64,000 bases of DNA. Source: Toxorhynchites rutilus septentrionalis (taxonomy: Eukaryota > Arthropoda > Insecta > Diptera > Culicidae). How positions within the stretch are numbered: position 1 is the first letter of the stretch; each line of letters opens with the position of its first letter. This document shows positions 34,994-48,900 of this stretch, piece after piece. The position numbers were made by a program, and so were the translations under genes. The stretch is taken from positions 9,726,929 through 9,790,928 of the forward strand of contig NC_073744.1 of the NCBI RefSeq assembly GCF_029784135.1, given 5' to 3'. Below the pieces are notes generated by a model. It was given only the letters and a program-made list of their open reading frames with translations. It made no database searches and had not been told where the DNA came from.

Positions 34994-36115
34994 GATTAAT
35001 TTTACTGTTTACGTTCCTGATCACGGCCAACCTGATCGCGAGAATCAAAACAAAAAATCCAAAGCTGTCGTCGTCTTCGTTCGATCAGATCAATTTCCAT
35101 TGATAATGATGAAGTGCAAAGGCGAACTATATCCAACGCTTGCGTTCGGAAGCCGCGTCTGCTGTTTGTTTGCGGATTCGTCACTAACTGAAGCTGACAA
35201 GCTTTATTCATCGAAACTAAAGCCTATACTGCCTAAACTGGCAGGTAGCTGGTGCTGATCGGCGCTACTCAGGCGGGGTGATGTGGGTATGAATTTAATG
35301 TATACCCGCTTATTCGTTTAGCACTCAGCCGGTGCATCTCTCATGGTTCACATCATTACGCAAGCTTAATCATAGCACTAATTATTCCCGTAACTATTTT
35401 CATTAGCGGTTAATGGAAAAACTTACTGAAAGTGGAATTCACCGGTAATACCCATGCCCGCTAGTCCACAAACCGCAGAACCATGCCCAAATTACCACAA
35501 ATGCCTCAAGCTCTCTTCTTCACAACAAGTGAAGAAGCTCTGTTCCGTCACGTGATACCGATACCGGCAAATACGCCAATATGTCAAGAAACATTTTCCA
35601 GACAGATTGCGTATAATTAACATGCAAATTGGAAATTTAAAGAAGCGCATGTTCATATGATATCAAAGCAACTGCAGGTGCGTGTACAAGTTAAACGTTG
35701 TATACAGCGAAATGCCTTGTTTTTTTATTCTATTTTTAAATTTATAATGATACTACATCCCATTGAGTGATTAGATCTTCTTCACAATGTTTCGCCATTA
35801 AACTCGATCCATGGCTGCAGTTCTCCAACTCCCGACCACCTCGCTCGTTGGGCTTCTCTTCTTCTTGTTCCCACGGGATTCGATGCGCAGTAACGTAATG
35901 TGCGGGCGGCAAACCCGGCATTTGCCGGGGGCGCTAAAATCTAAGAATTTTCAATTGCAATTTTTCCCCGTATCATATTTCATTATATTTATTTGATTGA
36001 GTGAAAAAACACCCATCATGAGTAGTTGCTTCTGTCCGTACATGAAACCAATAACTTCTCTTTGATTTTCGCAAAGTTGAAACATCACATCACATTATAT
36101 CAATACCCTTTTAAT
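34994..36115. other. Upstream region of left protease gene
   Basis: Mirror of 53798-54919. It holds the putative promoter and 5' UTR of the protease and, near 35770-35940, a conserved-looking stretch with a CAAACCCGGCATTTGCCGGG hairpin. On the minus strand that stretch encodes RREAQRARWSGVGELQPW, which vaguely resembles a non-LTR retrotransposon C-terminus. No other gene is supported. Confidence 0.4.
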
Positions 36116-36640
36116 TTTGACGTAGGATTACGTCTTTCGGGAACATATTGGGGTAAAAATTGAAAATCGAAAATTGAGCAGATCGTGAAAATTGTCCAAT
36201 TTCAAACACTTATTTCTCAGTCATTCCATGATGGATTGATGAAATTTTTGCGTCAAGCGATTTTGGAATTCCATAACAATTTTTTGTATTGAAGAAAATA
36301 ATATATGTCATGAAACTAACTATCGAACAATTGAAAAATCTCAACCCCTATCCTAACGGAAATACCCACTTTTGATTGGTCGAAATTGACGATACGTGCG
36401 GCGGGTCCTAAACAGAGACATCAAAACCAAGCTGCCTGGGGGAAATCGGCATTGCTACGTATGCCTGGGCACCTTTCCATGCATATTCTACTATCCATTA
36501 TATCATCATTTGTTCATCTATCTTCTAACAATAAAACAAAAATTGAACAAAGAAAAAATAATCATAACTAGAATAGTTACGAGCTTATTAAGTGAGAGGG
36601 TTCAAAACAGTCACAGAAGGTTGTGTCCGAGACACGACCG
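36116..36640 (+). repeat. GACGTAGGATTACGTC-family repeat (left arm)
   Basis: Begins TTTGACGTAGGATTACGTC. Related copies are at 8395, 42635 and, reversed, 39530 and 53520. The right half shares a TTATTCTAGTTATGA region with the piggyBac-like MITE at 28.98 kb. It abuts the histone-derived repeat. Confidence 0.7.
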
Positions 36641-36733
36641 CATAGTTGACGTAGGATTACGTTAGGCTATCTGTTAGGCTGATTTTGGATGTTTGAAAAA
36701 ATATACTGTTAAACTCTTTGATAATGATCTGAT

Positions 36734-36749
36734 GGCCCTGAAAAGGGCC
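36734..36749 (-). terminator. Histone mRNA 3' stem-loop (left copy A)
   Basis: GGCCCTTTTCAGGGCC on the minus strand fits the animal histone hairpin consensus (six-base stem, four-base loop TTTC). An A/C-rich stretch precedes it and CAAAGAG, a plausible U7-binding element, follows after about 15 bases. Confidence 0.85.
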
Positions 36750-37012
36750 GTTTGGTTTGGTTGTTGGGTATTTTTTGTTCATTTCACCAGTGTTACAATC
36801 GAGTTTCGGTATCAGTGATAGAAAGTTGTTTCAGCTCCGAGGCACGTTTGCGAGATTGGCGCTCATATTGCGTGAACATATATTCCGACATATTTACTCG
36901 CGTAAAACTTTATGGGGCAACAAAAACAACAATTCACTTCTGTTGTTTTTTTGGCAGCGGTAGCTTTTTCGGAGCCGCTGCTGCTTATTTCTGTTTTTAT
37001 TTTGGTGGTTTT

Positions 37013-37132
37013 CGTTGACACCATCACGTCGAGCTAAACGGCGAATAGAGAATTTGACACACTGGATATTGTCATGTAGAACCTTGCGATACGCTTCGAT
37101 CCTCCTTTGCCTTCCTTGCCGCATGAAGTCAT
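37013..37132 (-). pseudogene. Degenerate histone H4 5' coding fragment (left copy A)
   Basis: Minus-strand ATG at 37132, then MTSCGKEGKGG like the H4 N-terminus, a one-base deletion in the codon after SKR, then RKVLHDNIQ and RRLARRDGVN in the next frame, matching the H4 core start. It stops resembling H4 after about codon 44 and continues into basic sequence that I cannot place securely. It cannot encode a functional histone. Confidence 0.85.
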
Positions 37133-38207
37133 GTTGGTTGATGTTGATCTGATGTGACCACACTTAAAACACTAAAAACATATATGTTTACCGATCTGAG
37201 CGTCGAACAAAATGAGAAATCTGACTGAGCAGCAGCATCAACAGAAAGAGAGAACATGCCTGAAACTTTCTGCTCATGATGTTTGCTGTTGCCATCAGTA
37301 CTGGACCGATGCGGGACACAGCTCAATTGTTGATGTTAGGTTTCGATGTTTACCGCCGCTGCTGCTGCTACTGCCACTTAAATTCGATATGAGACACAGC
37401 TCAATTGTTGGCCGCCCAGATTCGATGCTCGTCTTGAAGTTCACTGCTGCACTTTCACGATTCCAAGAAGCGTGTGCTCGCACTTCTGATGGAGAGAGCG
37501 TGCCCGAAATGCTCCGCTCGCGATGCTTGCTGCTGCCACTAGTAGAGTAGTAGTAGTTTGCCGCTGCTTATACTGCCATAGAAGCTTGATGTGAGGCACA
37601 GCTAGCCTATTGACAACACAGTTTCGATGCTCGTCTATATATTAGCCGCGTCCACTGCTGCTGCTCTCCACTGTTGTCCGTTCCACGTACGTTGTAAAAA
37701 TTAATAAAATCCACGAACGCTCCATCCTTTTATATCATTTGGTATGTGTGAAGTAGGCGCCTCCTACTCGATTGTCATGCAGCTAGCTGGTGAACGAACG
37801 AATCGGGCGCGAAAAAGAAATGACGTCAATTTCGATCAATCAGGCCTAGGTATCTTCTGTTTGGATAGTGGTTAAGATTTTTTAATTGTTCGATTGTTAG
37901 TTACATGATATATATTATTTTATTCAATGTGAAAAATTATTATGGAGTGCCGACAACGTATGATGCAAACATCTCATCAATCCATCATGAAATGAATGAG
38001 CAATAAACGTTTGAAATTGGACGGGTCGCTCATTTATTTTCTAACGATCATTTATTTCCTAACCGGGAAGCAGTTGACATACTACGCTGCGCTTTTATGT
38101 ACACGAAAAACCACTTTTAACATGCGGGGGAAAAATCTTATATGAAAATTGCCAGATGTCAATGTTGCCAAGCGTAGTTATTGATGGTTAACCCTTCCGT
38201 TACGAGC

Positions 38208-38267
38208 GTCGTCTATAGACGACATCCGCGCGACGAGCTGTGTGTACGAGCGTCGTCTTTAGACGAC
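38208..38267. repeat. Pair of 16-bp palindromes (left arm)
   Basis: GTCGTCTATAGACGAC at 38208-38223 and GTCGTCTTTAGACGAC at 38252-38267, each preceded by ACGAGC. The first is a perfect palindrome. Mirrored at 51646-51705. They look like binding sites or repeat termini; function unknown. Confidence 0.8.
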
Positions 38268-38482
38268 ATGAAATTCATACTGCTCTTCGATCACACCAGC
38301 GCGATGTGCATACTTTTCGGCGCAGTGCTCCGTACAGGGGTAGCACTTCGGCGGAGCACCCATATCACGAACATCGACATTTGATTTGCTATTATGGTGC
38401 TACTCGCCCGTGTAGTTCGCGCAAAGGCATCGGCAAAATATTATTTTAGAAAATTCCTTGAGGCATGACCGAAGCCGTTTCG

Positions 38483-38483
<1 letters not shown>

Positions 38484-38564
<81 letters not shown>
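38484..38564. repeat. (TA)n tract, 81 bp, left palindrome junction
   Basis: Uninterrupted TA array between outer and inner left arms. Its right-arm counterpart is 43862-43948 plus 51398-51429, separated by the gypsy element. Confidence 0.95.
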
Positions 38565-38567
<3 letters not shown>

Positions 38568-39834
38568 CATAGATATGTCATTCGCCTCCCTTACCGCATC
38601 CAGTCAGGTTGGAATGGTTAAATGGGTTGTACGGAATCTGCTGCGTGCTAATGTGAGGTTTCAGTCGGATGTAGCAGTTGTTAACTTTTTGGCAGCGGTA
38701 GTTTTTTCTGAGTCGCTGCTGCTTTCCTTGGCTTTGGCATCTTCGGCTTCTGTGCGTCGGTTTGCAAGGGTTTCGTTGACACCATCACGGTGAGCTAAAC
38801 AACGGATAGCGGGTTTGATACACTGGATGTTGTCATGTGGAACCTTGCGATACACTCTTCCTCAACCGGATCCTTTGTCTCCTTTACCTCCATAACCGCA
38901 TCCAATTGTATTGGTTGATGTGAACAGGAGTACCAGCAATGCACACTAGAAACACATATGTTTATCGATCTGAGCGTCCAACAAGAATGAGAAATCTGAC
39001 TGAGTAGCAGTAGCAGCAGCAGCAGTAGAGAAAGAGAGCATGCCTGAAACTCTCTACTCATGATGTTTGTTGTTGCCAACAGTAGTGGACCGATGCGAGA
39101 CACAGCTCGATTGTTGAGGTTCAGCCTCGATGTTTACCGCCGCTGCTGCTGCTACTGCCACTTAAATTCGATATGAGACACAGCTCAATTGTTGGCCGCT
39201 CAGATTCGATACTGCACTTTCACGATGCCAAGAAACGTTCTCGCACTTCTGACGGAGCCGCTGCTTATGCTGCCATAGAAGCTCGATGTGAGACACAGCT
39301 CGCATTTTGACTGCTCAACTTCTATGCTCGCCTATATATTAGCCGCTTTCACTGCTGCTGCTCTCCACTTGTTGTTGTCCGTTCCATGCCGTTGTAAAAA
39401 TGAATAAAATCCACGAACGCTCCATCCTTTTATATCATTTGGTATGTGTGAAGTAGGCGCCTCCTACTCGATTTGTCATGCAGCTAGCCGGTGAGAGAAC
39501 AAATCGGGCGCGAAAAAGAAATGACGTCAATTTCGACCAATCAGGACTGGGTTCTCTGTTTGGATAGGGGTTGAATTTTTTCAATTGTTCGATAGTTAGT
39601 TATATGATATATACTATTTTATTCAATGTGAAAAATTGTTATGGAGTGCCGTAATCGTTTGATGCAAAAATCACATCAATCCACCATGAAATGAATGAGT
39701 AACAAGCGTTTGAAATTGGACATTTTTCACGATGCGATCGATTTTCATTTTTCAATTTGTACCCCAATATGTTCCCGAAAGACGCAATCCTACGTCAAAA
39801 AGTTGTGCCATGGCGTACACGATTTCAGCCCTTG
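38565..39834. repeat. Left inner arm of palindrome, with histone-derived repeat copy B
   Basis: Reverse complement of 42598-43861 with a few small differences, for example a 7-base indel near 39165/43265. On the minus strand it contains the H4-like fragment (about 38895-38774, with RKVPHDNIQ and AHRDGVN), CAG-rich units, the TATA/CRE promoter-like block (about 39440-39535) and the GACGTAGGATT terminus near 39780-39795. It ends 35 bases inside piggyBac-like MITE sequence. Confidence 0.85.
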
Positions 39835-42106
<2,272 letters not shown>

Positions 42107-42640
42107 AAGGGAGTATTCTAGTCTAGAAATTTAAAAAAAAGCAAAAACATTTTCGTTCATATTTCTGTAGTTTAGGCATTCAAGAATATACCCTGGAAAG
42201 GACATATCGAAAATCCTCTTATTTCCGAGTTAGAGCCATTTTAGTGATGCGATATCTAACCTTGTACGGCTATAACAATGAACTTCAAACGCGTTTTTCT
42301 CAAAACTAGTTTTTTCAAACTGGCGTACACGATATCTCAAGTTCTACTAAACCGATTCGTGTCGAATTTATATTGATACAATCTGCAGGAATTTCCTCTA
42401 AAAAATGATATTTTTCGAATTTTACTATTTTTAGAAAATCGCAAAACGTAAGAAAAAACGTTTTGAACCGCATTTTCTTTTTCAAACGGCCGTCATTTTG
42501 TGAAAAAAAAAAGAAGTTATTGAATTGTCCGAGGTTCAGGCGATAGCGGCATCTTCACTTATTCAGAATCTGCTCGATTTTTTTGTTCCCGATAACCAGA
42601 AGGGCTGAAATCGTGTACGTCATGGCACAACTTTTTGACG
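42107..42640. mobile_element. piggyBac-like MITE (TTAA end), copy 2, broken by histone-derived repeat
   Basis: TTAAGGGAGTATTCTAGTC at the left end. It matches 28411-28950 closely and then stops at ATGGCACAACTTTTT, where the GACGTAGGATTACGTC repeat begins. Only the last 35-43 bases of this MITE lie inside the palindrome arm. Confidence 0.65.
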
Positions 42641-43858
42641 TAGGATTACGTCTTTCGGGAACATATTGGGGTACAAATTGAAAAATGAAAATCGATCGCA
42701 TCGTGAAAAATGTCCAATTTCAAACGCTTGTTACTCATTCATTTCATGGTGGATTGATGTGATTTTTGCATCAAACGATTACGGCACTCCATAACAATTT
42801 TTCACATTGAATAAAATAGTATATATCATATAACTAACTATCGAACAATTGAAAAAATTCAACCCCTATCCAAACAGAGAACCCAGTCCTGATTGGTCGA
42901 AATTGACGTCATTTCTTTTTCGCGCCCGATTTGTTCTCTCACCGGCTAGCTGCATGACAAATCGAGTAGGAGGCGCCTACTTCACACATACCAAATGATA
43001 TAAAAGGATGGAGCGTTCGTGGATTTTATTCATTTTTACAACGGCATGGAACGGACAACAACAAGTGGAGAGCAGCAGCAGTGAAAGCGGCTAATATATA
43101 GGCGAGCATAGAAGTTGAGCAGTCAAAATGCGAGCTGTGTCTCACATCGAGCTTCTATGGCAGCATAAGCAGCGGCTCCGTCAGAAGTGCGAGAACGTTT
43201 CTTGGCATCGTGAAAGTGCAGTATCGAATCTGAGCGGCCAACAATTAAGCTGTGTCTCACATAAGTGGCAGTAGCAGCAGCAGCGGCGGTAAACATCGAG
43301 GCTGAACCTCAACAATCGAGCTGTGTCTCGCATCGGTCCACTACTGTTGGCAACAACAAACATCATGAGTAGAGAGTTTCAGGCATGCTCTCTTTCTCTA
43401 CTGCTGCTGCTGCTACTGCTACTCAGTCAGATTTCTCATTCTTGTTGGACGCTCAGATCGATAAACATATGTGTTTCTAGTGTGCATTGCTGGTACTCCT
43501 GTTCACATCAACCAATACAATTGGATGCGGTTATGGAGGTAAAGGAGACAAAGGATCCGGTTGAGGAAGAGTGTATCGCAAGGTTCCACATGACAACATC
43601 CAGTGTATCAAACCCGCTATCCGTTGTTTAGCTCACCGTGATGGTGTCAACGAAACCCTTGCAAACCGACGCACAGAAGCCGAAGATGCCAAAGCCAAGG
43701 AAAGCAGCAGCGACTCAGAAAAAACTACCGCTGCCAAAAAGTTAACAACTGCTACATCCGACTGAAACCTCACATTAGCACGCAGCAGATTCCGTACAAC
43801 CCATTTAACCATTCCAACCTGACTGGATGCGGTAAGGGAGGCGAATGACATATCTATG

Positions 43859-43861
<3 letters not shown>
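42598..43861. repeat. Right inner arm of palindrome, with histone-derived repeat copy B'
   Basis: Inverted copy of 38565-39834. On the plus strand: GACGTAGGATTACGTC terminus at 42639, TTGACGTCATTTC and TTTTTCGCGCCCG at 42902-42930, GATATAAAAGGATGG at 42998, GAGCTGTGTCTCA units, then an H4-like fragment at about 43525-43655. Confidence 0.85.
43525..43655 (+). pseudogene. Degenerate histone H4 5' fragment (copy B')
   Basis: Contains YRKVPHDNIQ, KPAIRCLAHRDGVN in one frame, the H4 segment around residues 18-45 with several substitutions. An upstream in-frame stop and loss of the start codon region make it non-coding. The tail, AEDAKAKESSSDSEK or in another frame a lysine-rich string, is not H4. 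The mirror copy is at 38895-38774. Confidence 0.75.

Positions 43862-43948
<87 letters not shown>
43862..43948. repeat. (TA)n tract left of gypsy element
   Basis: 87 bp of TA. Its last TATA is the left target-site duplication of the gypsy insertion. It continues at 51398. Confidence 0.95.
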
Positions 43949-43951
<3 letters not shown>

Positions 43952-44331
43952 TATGCCGTGACTTAACTCGCGGTTTAAAAAAAACTTTTATTTAATTTCT
44001 AATTACCCTTTTTATTCGTTTATAACACTTTACATTCGGTTCATAAACCTTTATGCCCGTATTCAACTCGGCTACGCTCAAGACTAAATTCTATAATCGT
44101 ATTACAAGGCTTAAATAGACTACATCTGCTGATCTCATTATTTCCGTCGGTGGTTCGAACCTGGTCGAACCTTTGTTCGCGTCGTTCGATTGATTTCCGC
44201 GGCGTCGGCAAATGTTGGTTTACACGCGCGGTGTAACTTTGACGCCTCTGTCTGTTGCTATGGGTCTCGGCTGGGCTTTTGCTGACGTCTTGACTTCTGG
44301 GACGCCTTGGTCGGTCGGTTGTGGTGTAACG
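43949..44331 (-). repeat. 3' LTR of gypsy element 1
   Basis: 383 bp, same as 51015-51397. The env stop codon lies inside it (44220). It is preceded on the minus strand by the polypurine tract at 44340-44332. Confidence 0.92.
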
Positions 44332-45897
44332 CCTCCCCCCTTAGATTCTCGTCCGTCCTCGGACGATCTTTCGAAAAGGACGAGACTCGGTAATGGTCCA
44401 AATTCTCCTTTTCCAATGGTTTGTTTAAGTTCCGTGGTGGTTCCAACATGGCTTCGAATTTCCAGAGTTGCTCTTTCCTTCGCTTTGAATCTTCTGTCGA
44501 TGATATAAATGGTAAAAGAACAGATAATGATTAGCATGAGGAGGACTCCTCCTCCGATGGTTGTTGTCCTTTTTGAACGATGCAGGTCTAACTTTATGTC
44601 TTGCAGACTGTTAAGGTTTTCCAATTTGAGGTGGTTGATTTCATTATTCTCCTCTGTATAGTTTAATTGTATCAACTTATTTCCGTATATTGGGAGAAGG
44701 TATTCTTCACTATTTCCAAAAGTTACTTGGTTATTGAAGGTGATGTTCATCACTTTGATTGTACAGTTGTTTGTTTCGATGATTGTCGGGGTGTTGATCA
44801 GTCTGGAATTGTTGCATGAATCAGAGATCAATACATTTTTGTTTGTGTCAACAAGTATGACTCCTTTCTTAATTTCTTCGACACGGATGGGTTGTCTGAC
44901 GGGTTTTATGATACATTTTGGTGTTTGGTGATTCAGAAGGTTATAGATGCAATCATCTTCGAGAAGGGTTGTAGCTTCGCAAATGTCGCAAAGTTCGCTT
45001 TGTCTGTAAATGATGTCTCCATGCTTTGCCACCAGTTTTACGTCTGTGCTGATTCGTGTACTGTTTATGTTGAGCGTCTGAATGTTGATCAGGTCGAACT
45101 CGTTGTCCCCGAGGATGGGTATTTTCACCAGTATTATAATTTCACCTTGGCTTACAATAACGCTTCCTGAGCTGTACTGGAATATTTGATCTAAATAGTC
45201 TAGCTTTAGCTTTTGAGCATTGAGTCTGTTGAAAATGTACTTCTTCTCTTCAAATGAAAATAAATTTCTGTTTAAAATGTTGAGTTTAGCAAACTCGATT
45301 TGTTCTTCAATATTTCCGAGAATCTGAATTATAGAGTCAAGGTTTACAATCATGTTGATATATTCCAAATCTGCTCTGGTTACCAAAGAATTGTTCCTCT
45401 GTTCCACAATCTGTTTATTGATCTTTTTGAGTACGTCTGTTATGTTATTAATTTTGTTTTGTATTTTTTCGTTAATGATTATTTGTCTTGATATAGATTT
45501 CGATAGTAAATTTTCCTGTTTCTCTAAAGTTCCCAAACTATGGTTTATAATTTCTAAATCGTCATTATCAGGGTTTCCTGCTATTAATTTTATTGCTGTT
45601 CCTAATGCGTTTACTAATGCTCTTTTACTTCTGTGGGAATACAAGCTCATCAATTTACCTTTTGAGTTTTGTATTTTGAAATCTAAAGTACTTCTTAAGT
45701 GGTCTATAACTTTAATATTTCCTGCGATTTTTTCAATGTAATTGATATTATGTTCGATAGAGTGGATATTAATCTTTTGGATAATTCTCTCGAATCCTAT
45801 CCTAATCCTGACTTGTTTTAATTTTATGGCAATTATACCATTGTTGTGAGATAGATCTTTAAGTTTTGTGCAATTTATTATGACGATGCATGAAAAT
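44220..45897 (-). CDS. env: Env glycoprotein, main exon (gypsy element 1)
   Basis: Minus strand. The frame is open from the pol stop (45930) to 44220 with no ATG at its start. A good acceptor (CTCTCGTTGCAG) ends at 45898. A leader exon with ATG at 50776 and a GTAAGT donor after 50757 joins it in frame, giving about 565 residues and a hydrophobic N-terminus that can serve as signal peptide. Motifs: a furin-like RSKR site followed by a fusion-peptide-like ALVNALG with GNPDNDD, the errantivirus signature, then a transmembrane segment near the C-terminus (VLLMLIIICSFTIYIID) and a cytoplasmic tail of about 85 residues partly encoded by the LTR. Expected role is a membrane fusion glycoprotein. The frame is unbroken. 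Confidence 0.85.
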
Positions 45898-45929
45898 CTG
45901 CAACGAGAGTTAAATAATTGATTTATCGG

Positions 45930-48900
45930 TTATTTCTTTATTCTATTTTTGTGGATTTTAATATTATTGACGTCTTCAAATGTTAGTTCGTTGTTGTGTT
46001 TAATCGTTGTTATTTTAAACGGATCTTTGTCCTTTGTTAAACGTTGAGAGTTTTTTATGTATTTAATTTCGCCTGGTTGAAGATCTTCAGGTTTTTCGTT
46101 ATTCATATTTTGTTGTTCGTATTTATCTTTTCGTCTATTTAGTTCGATTTTAACTGCAGATTGCAGGTTTTTAGATTTTTCAGATATTTCTTCCATATTC
46201 GTAGATCCAGAGTTATTAAAAATCAAATTTCGCGGTTGGGTTTTTATTACTGAGTGGAAACTATTATTGTAAATGTCGATGGCGATATTTACTTGCTCGT
46301 TTAATGTTAAATCTTTAAATTTTGCTTTGTTTGTGCGGAAGGTTTCAATTAAAGTGGAGTGGAAACGTTCCACGATACCATTTGAATTGGATCCACTTGC
46401 GAGGTGTATCTCTATATTGAGATCATTTAGGAATCCCATAAAGTCTATGGACCTGAAAGATGGCTCTTGGTCACTCACTATAGTTTGAGGTCTTCCAAAA
46501 TTTCGAATGTGTTCGGTTATTGCGGTTTTGATATCAACTATTGTTCTTGTGCTTAATGGAATCGCGTTTGCAAATTTTGAAAATGAATCAACTATGGTGA
46601 GCCACTTTTGACCTTTTAGGAAGAAAATGTCAATGTGGACTCTGTCGAAAGGTTTCTGTCCAAATGTGCTTTTTCTAATTAGTTTGGGTGGATTTCTGTC
46701 ATATTTGGCTTTTTTGCAAATATCACAGGAATCGACATAAATTTTGACCTTTCGATCGAGTTGCGGGAAAAAGTGTGTTTGTAGAATCTGGTTCCGGTTT
46801 TCTTTGATTCCTCTGTGTCCGTATTGGTGAATTCTTCTTATGATCTCGTCTTGCTCGACTTCCATTCTGATGTCCTCCAACATGGTCTCTGAAATAAATA
46901 CTTTGTAAATAATATTTGAGGAAAAATGTTTTTTATACGTCTCCTGCACTAGTTGTGCTAATGAGATAGGTACTTTTATACAACTCAAACCCTTCGGATT
47001 CAGGGTCCGTTTCAACGTTTCAACTATGTCTTCTTCGGTGTATGTTCTTTTTACTATTGTGTGTCTGTGATATTTTGGAAAAATTTGTTCGTAGGCTGCA
47101 AGTTCTACATTTCCTATTTTGAATATGACTTGTGTCCGAAAAACGTTGATAGGTCTCTCAGTATACCGAATAAAGTAGTCATCACTCGTATCCGCTGAGT
47201 GTACTGTCGTTCCGTCACTTTCGTCGTCTGAAGGTTCGTTTCCTCGCTCAGAAGGTTCAACATTTAGGGAAAGCGATGATTGCGAGTGTGCGTTCAGGTG
47301 TTTTTCTATGTTTACGCGCGACAGCGCGTCGGCGACAACGTTTTGTTTTCCCGGTTTGTAGATTAGTTCGTAATCGAATTCCTCTAAAGCCAGCTTTCCT
47401 CTAATTATTCTGTGGTTAGCGTTCGTGAAAGAAAATGTTAGTGGTTGGTGGTCGGTGAACATTTTAAACTTTCTACCATAGAGGTATGGTCTGAAATGTT
47501 TCACTGCCCATACTATCGCGAGAAACTCCTTTTCGGTAGTGGAATATCGTTCTTCCGTTTTATTCAAAGTACGTAAGGCGTATGCGATGGGTCGGTCGTT
47601 ACCTGCTGGCCCTTGTGACAACACTGCACCAATAGCGTGGTCACTCGCATCCGTTGTTAGTGAAAATTCTTTGCTAAAATCAGGGTAAATTAATACCGGG
47701 TCGATCGTCAGAAGTTGCTTACACTTTTCGAAGCATGTTACTACTTCTGGTGTAATTTCGAATTCAATATCCTTTCGGAGAAGTGCTGTTAACGGCTTTA
47801 CAATTTTTGCGAAATCCTTAATAAATCGCCTGTAGTAGCCAAGCATTCCTAGGAATTGTCTCACTTCTTTTTCGCTTTTAGGTATTGGCCATTGCCTTAT
47901 TGCATCAATTTTGTCGCTGTTTGGTCGTACTCCCTCTTCAGAGACTGTATGACCTAAAAATTGCGTTTCTTTCCTAAAGAACTCGCATTTGTCCAGCTGA
48001 ATTTTTAGTCTTGCTTCTTTCAATTTTGCGAAGACTTGCGACAAATTTTTCAAGTGCTCTTGAAGCGAGCTGGAGAAGATGATGATATCGTCCATATAGA
48101 CGAAACAACATACTCCTACTAAATCTCTCAGAATGCAATCCATGACTCTTTGAAAAGTCGCTGGGGCATTCTTCAAGCCAAATGGCATACGAGTAAACTC
48201 ATATTTGCCACCGTTTACGGAAAAAGCAGTTTTTTCTGTATCTTCCTCCGCTAATTGAATTTGGTGGAAGCCAGAAACTAAATCGATTGTTGAAAAATAT
48301 TTCGCCTTTCCTAATTTATCCAGAATATCCGTAATTTCTGGTATAGGGTATTTGTCATTAATTGTTTTCTCGTTTAGTTTTCGGTAATCGATCACTAAAC
48401 GGAATTTTTTTCGTCCAGATGCATCGGACTTTTTAGGAACCACCCACACAGGTGACGTGTAAGGCGAGATTGACTCTTTTATGATTCCGTCTTTCTGCAT
48501 CTTTTTAACTTGCTCCTGCACCTCGCTTTCGTACACGTAGGGGTACTTATACGATTTGGAGTGTATCGGAATACTGTCCACGGTGCGTATTTTATGTTTA
48601 ATTTTATGGGTGAATGATAACTTATCACTTTCCACATATAAAACGTCGTTGTATTTCCTGATCAATTTCCTGAGGGTATATTTCTCCTCCTCATTCATAT
48701 GATCGTCTCTTATGGTGTAATTTTCAGAGTCAACCTTTTTCGGTAGCTCTGTCAGCTCGAATGGGTCAACCTCTGTATCCAAGTCATTGCAAAGCTTGAT
48801 CTCGTTCGAATTGATTTCCATCGATTTTTTTGTATAATTTTGCACTGCTACAAAGGCTGTGTTATTAGCACTTCTGTAGAGGCCTGGCAAGATAGAAAAT

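Larger units (their letters stand above)
36641..38060 (-). repeat. Histone H4-derived repeat, copy A (left arm)
   Basis: Mirror of 51853-53272. On the minus strand it has in order: CRE/E2F-like and TATA promoter motifs (about 37830-37725), CAG-rich units with a GAGCTGTGTCTCA phrase, an H4-like start at 37132, and a histone 3' stem-loop at 36749-36734. Confidence 0.8.
33653..38483. repeat. Left outer arm of giant palindrome
   Basis: Reverse complement of 51430-56260. A position p on the left matches 89913 minus p on the right across the whole arm, both 4831 bp, with only scattered single-base differences seen (for example near 35849, 36230, 36472 and 37730). The outer edge falls 16 bases after the protease stop codon. 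Confidence 0.95.

Noticed and set aside
36752..37163. Histone-repeat frames read as real small proteins (mirrored at 52750-53161)
   Set aside because: The H4 similarity is split over two frames by a deletion and ends near residue 44; the remaining frames are not histone.
38208..38267. CRISPR-like regularly spaced repeat
   Set aside because: Only two palindromic units, in an insect genome with no associated genes; not an array.
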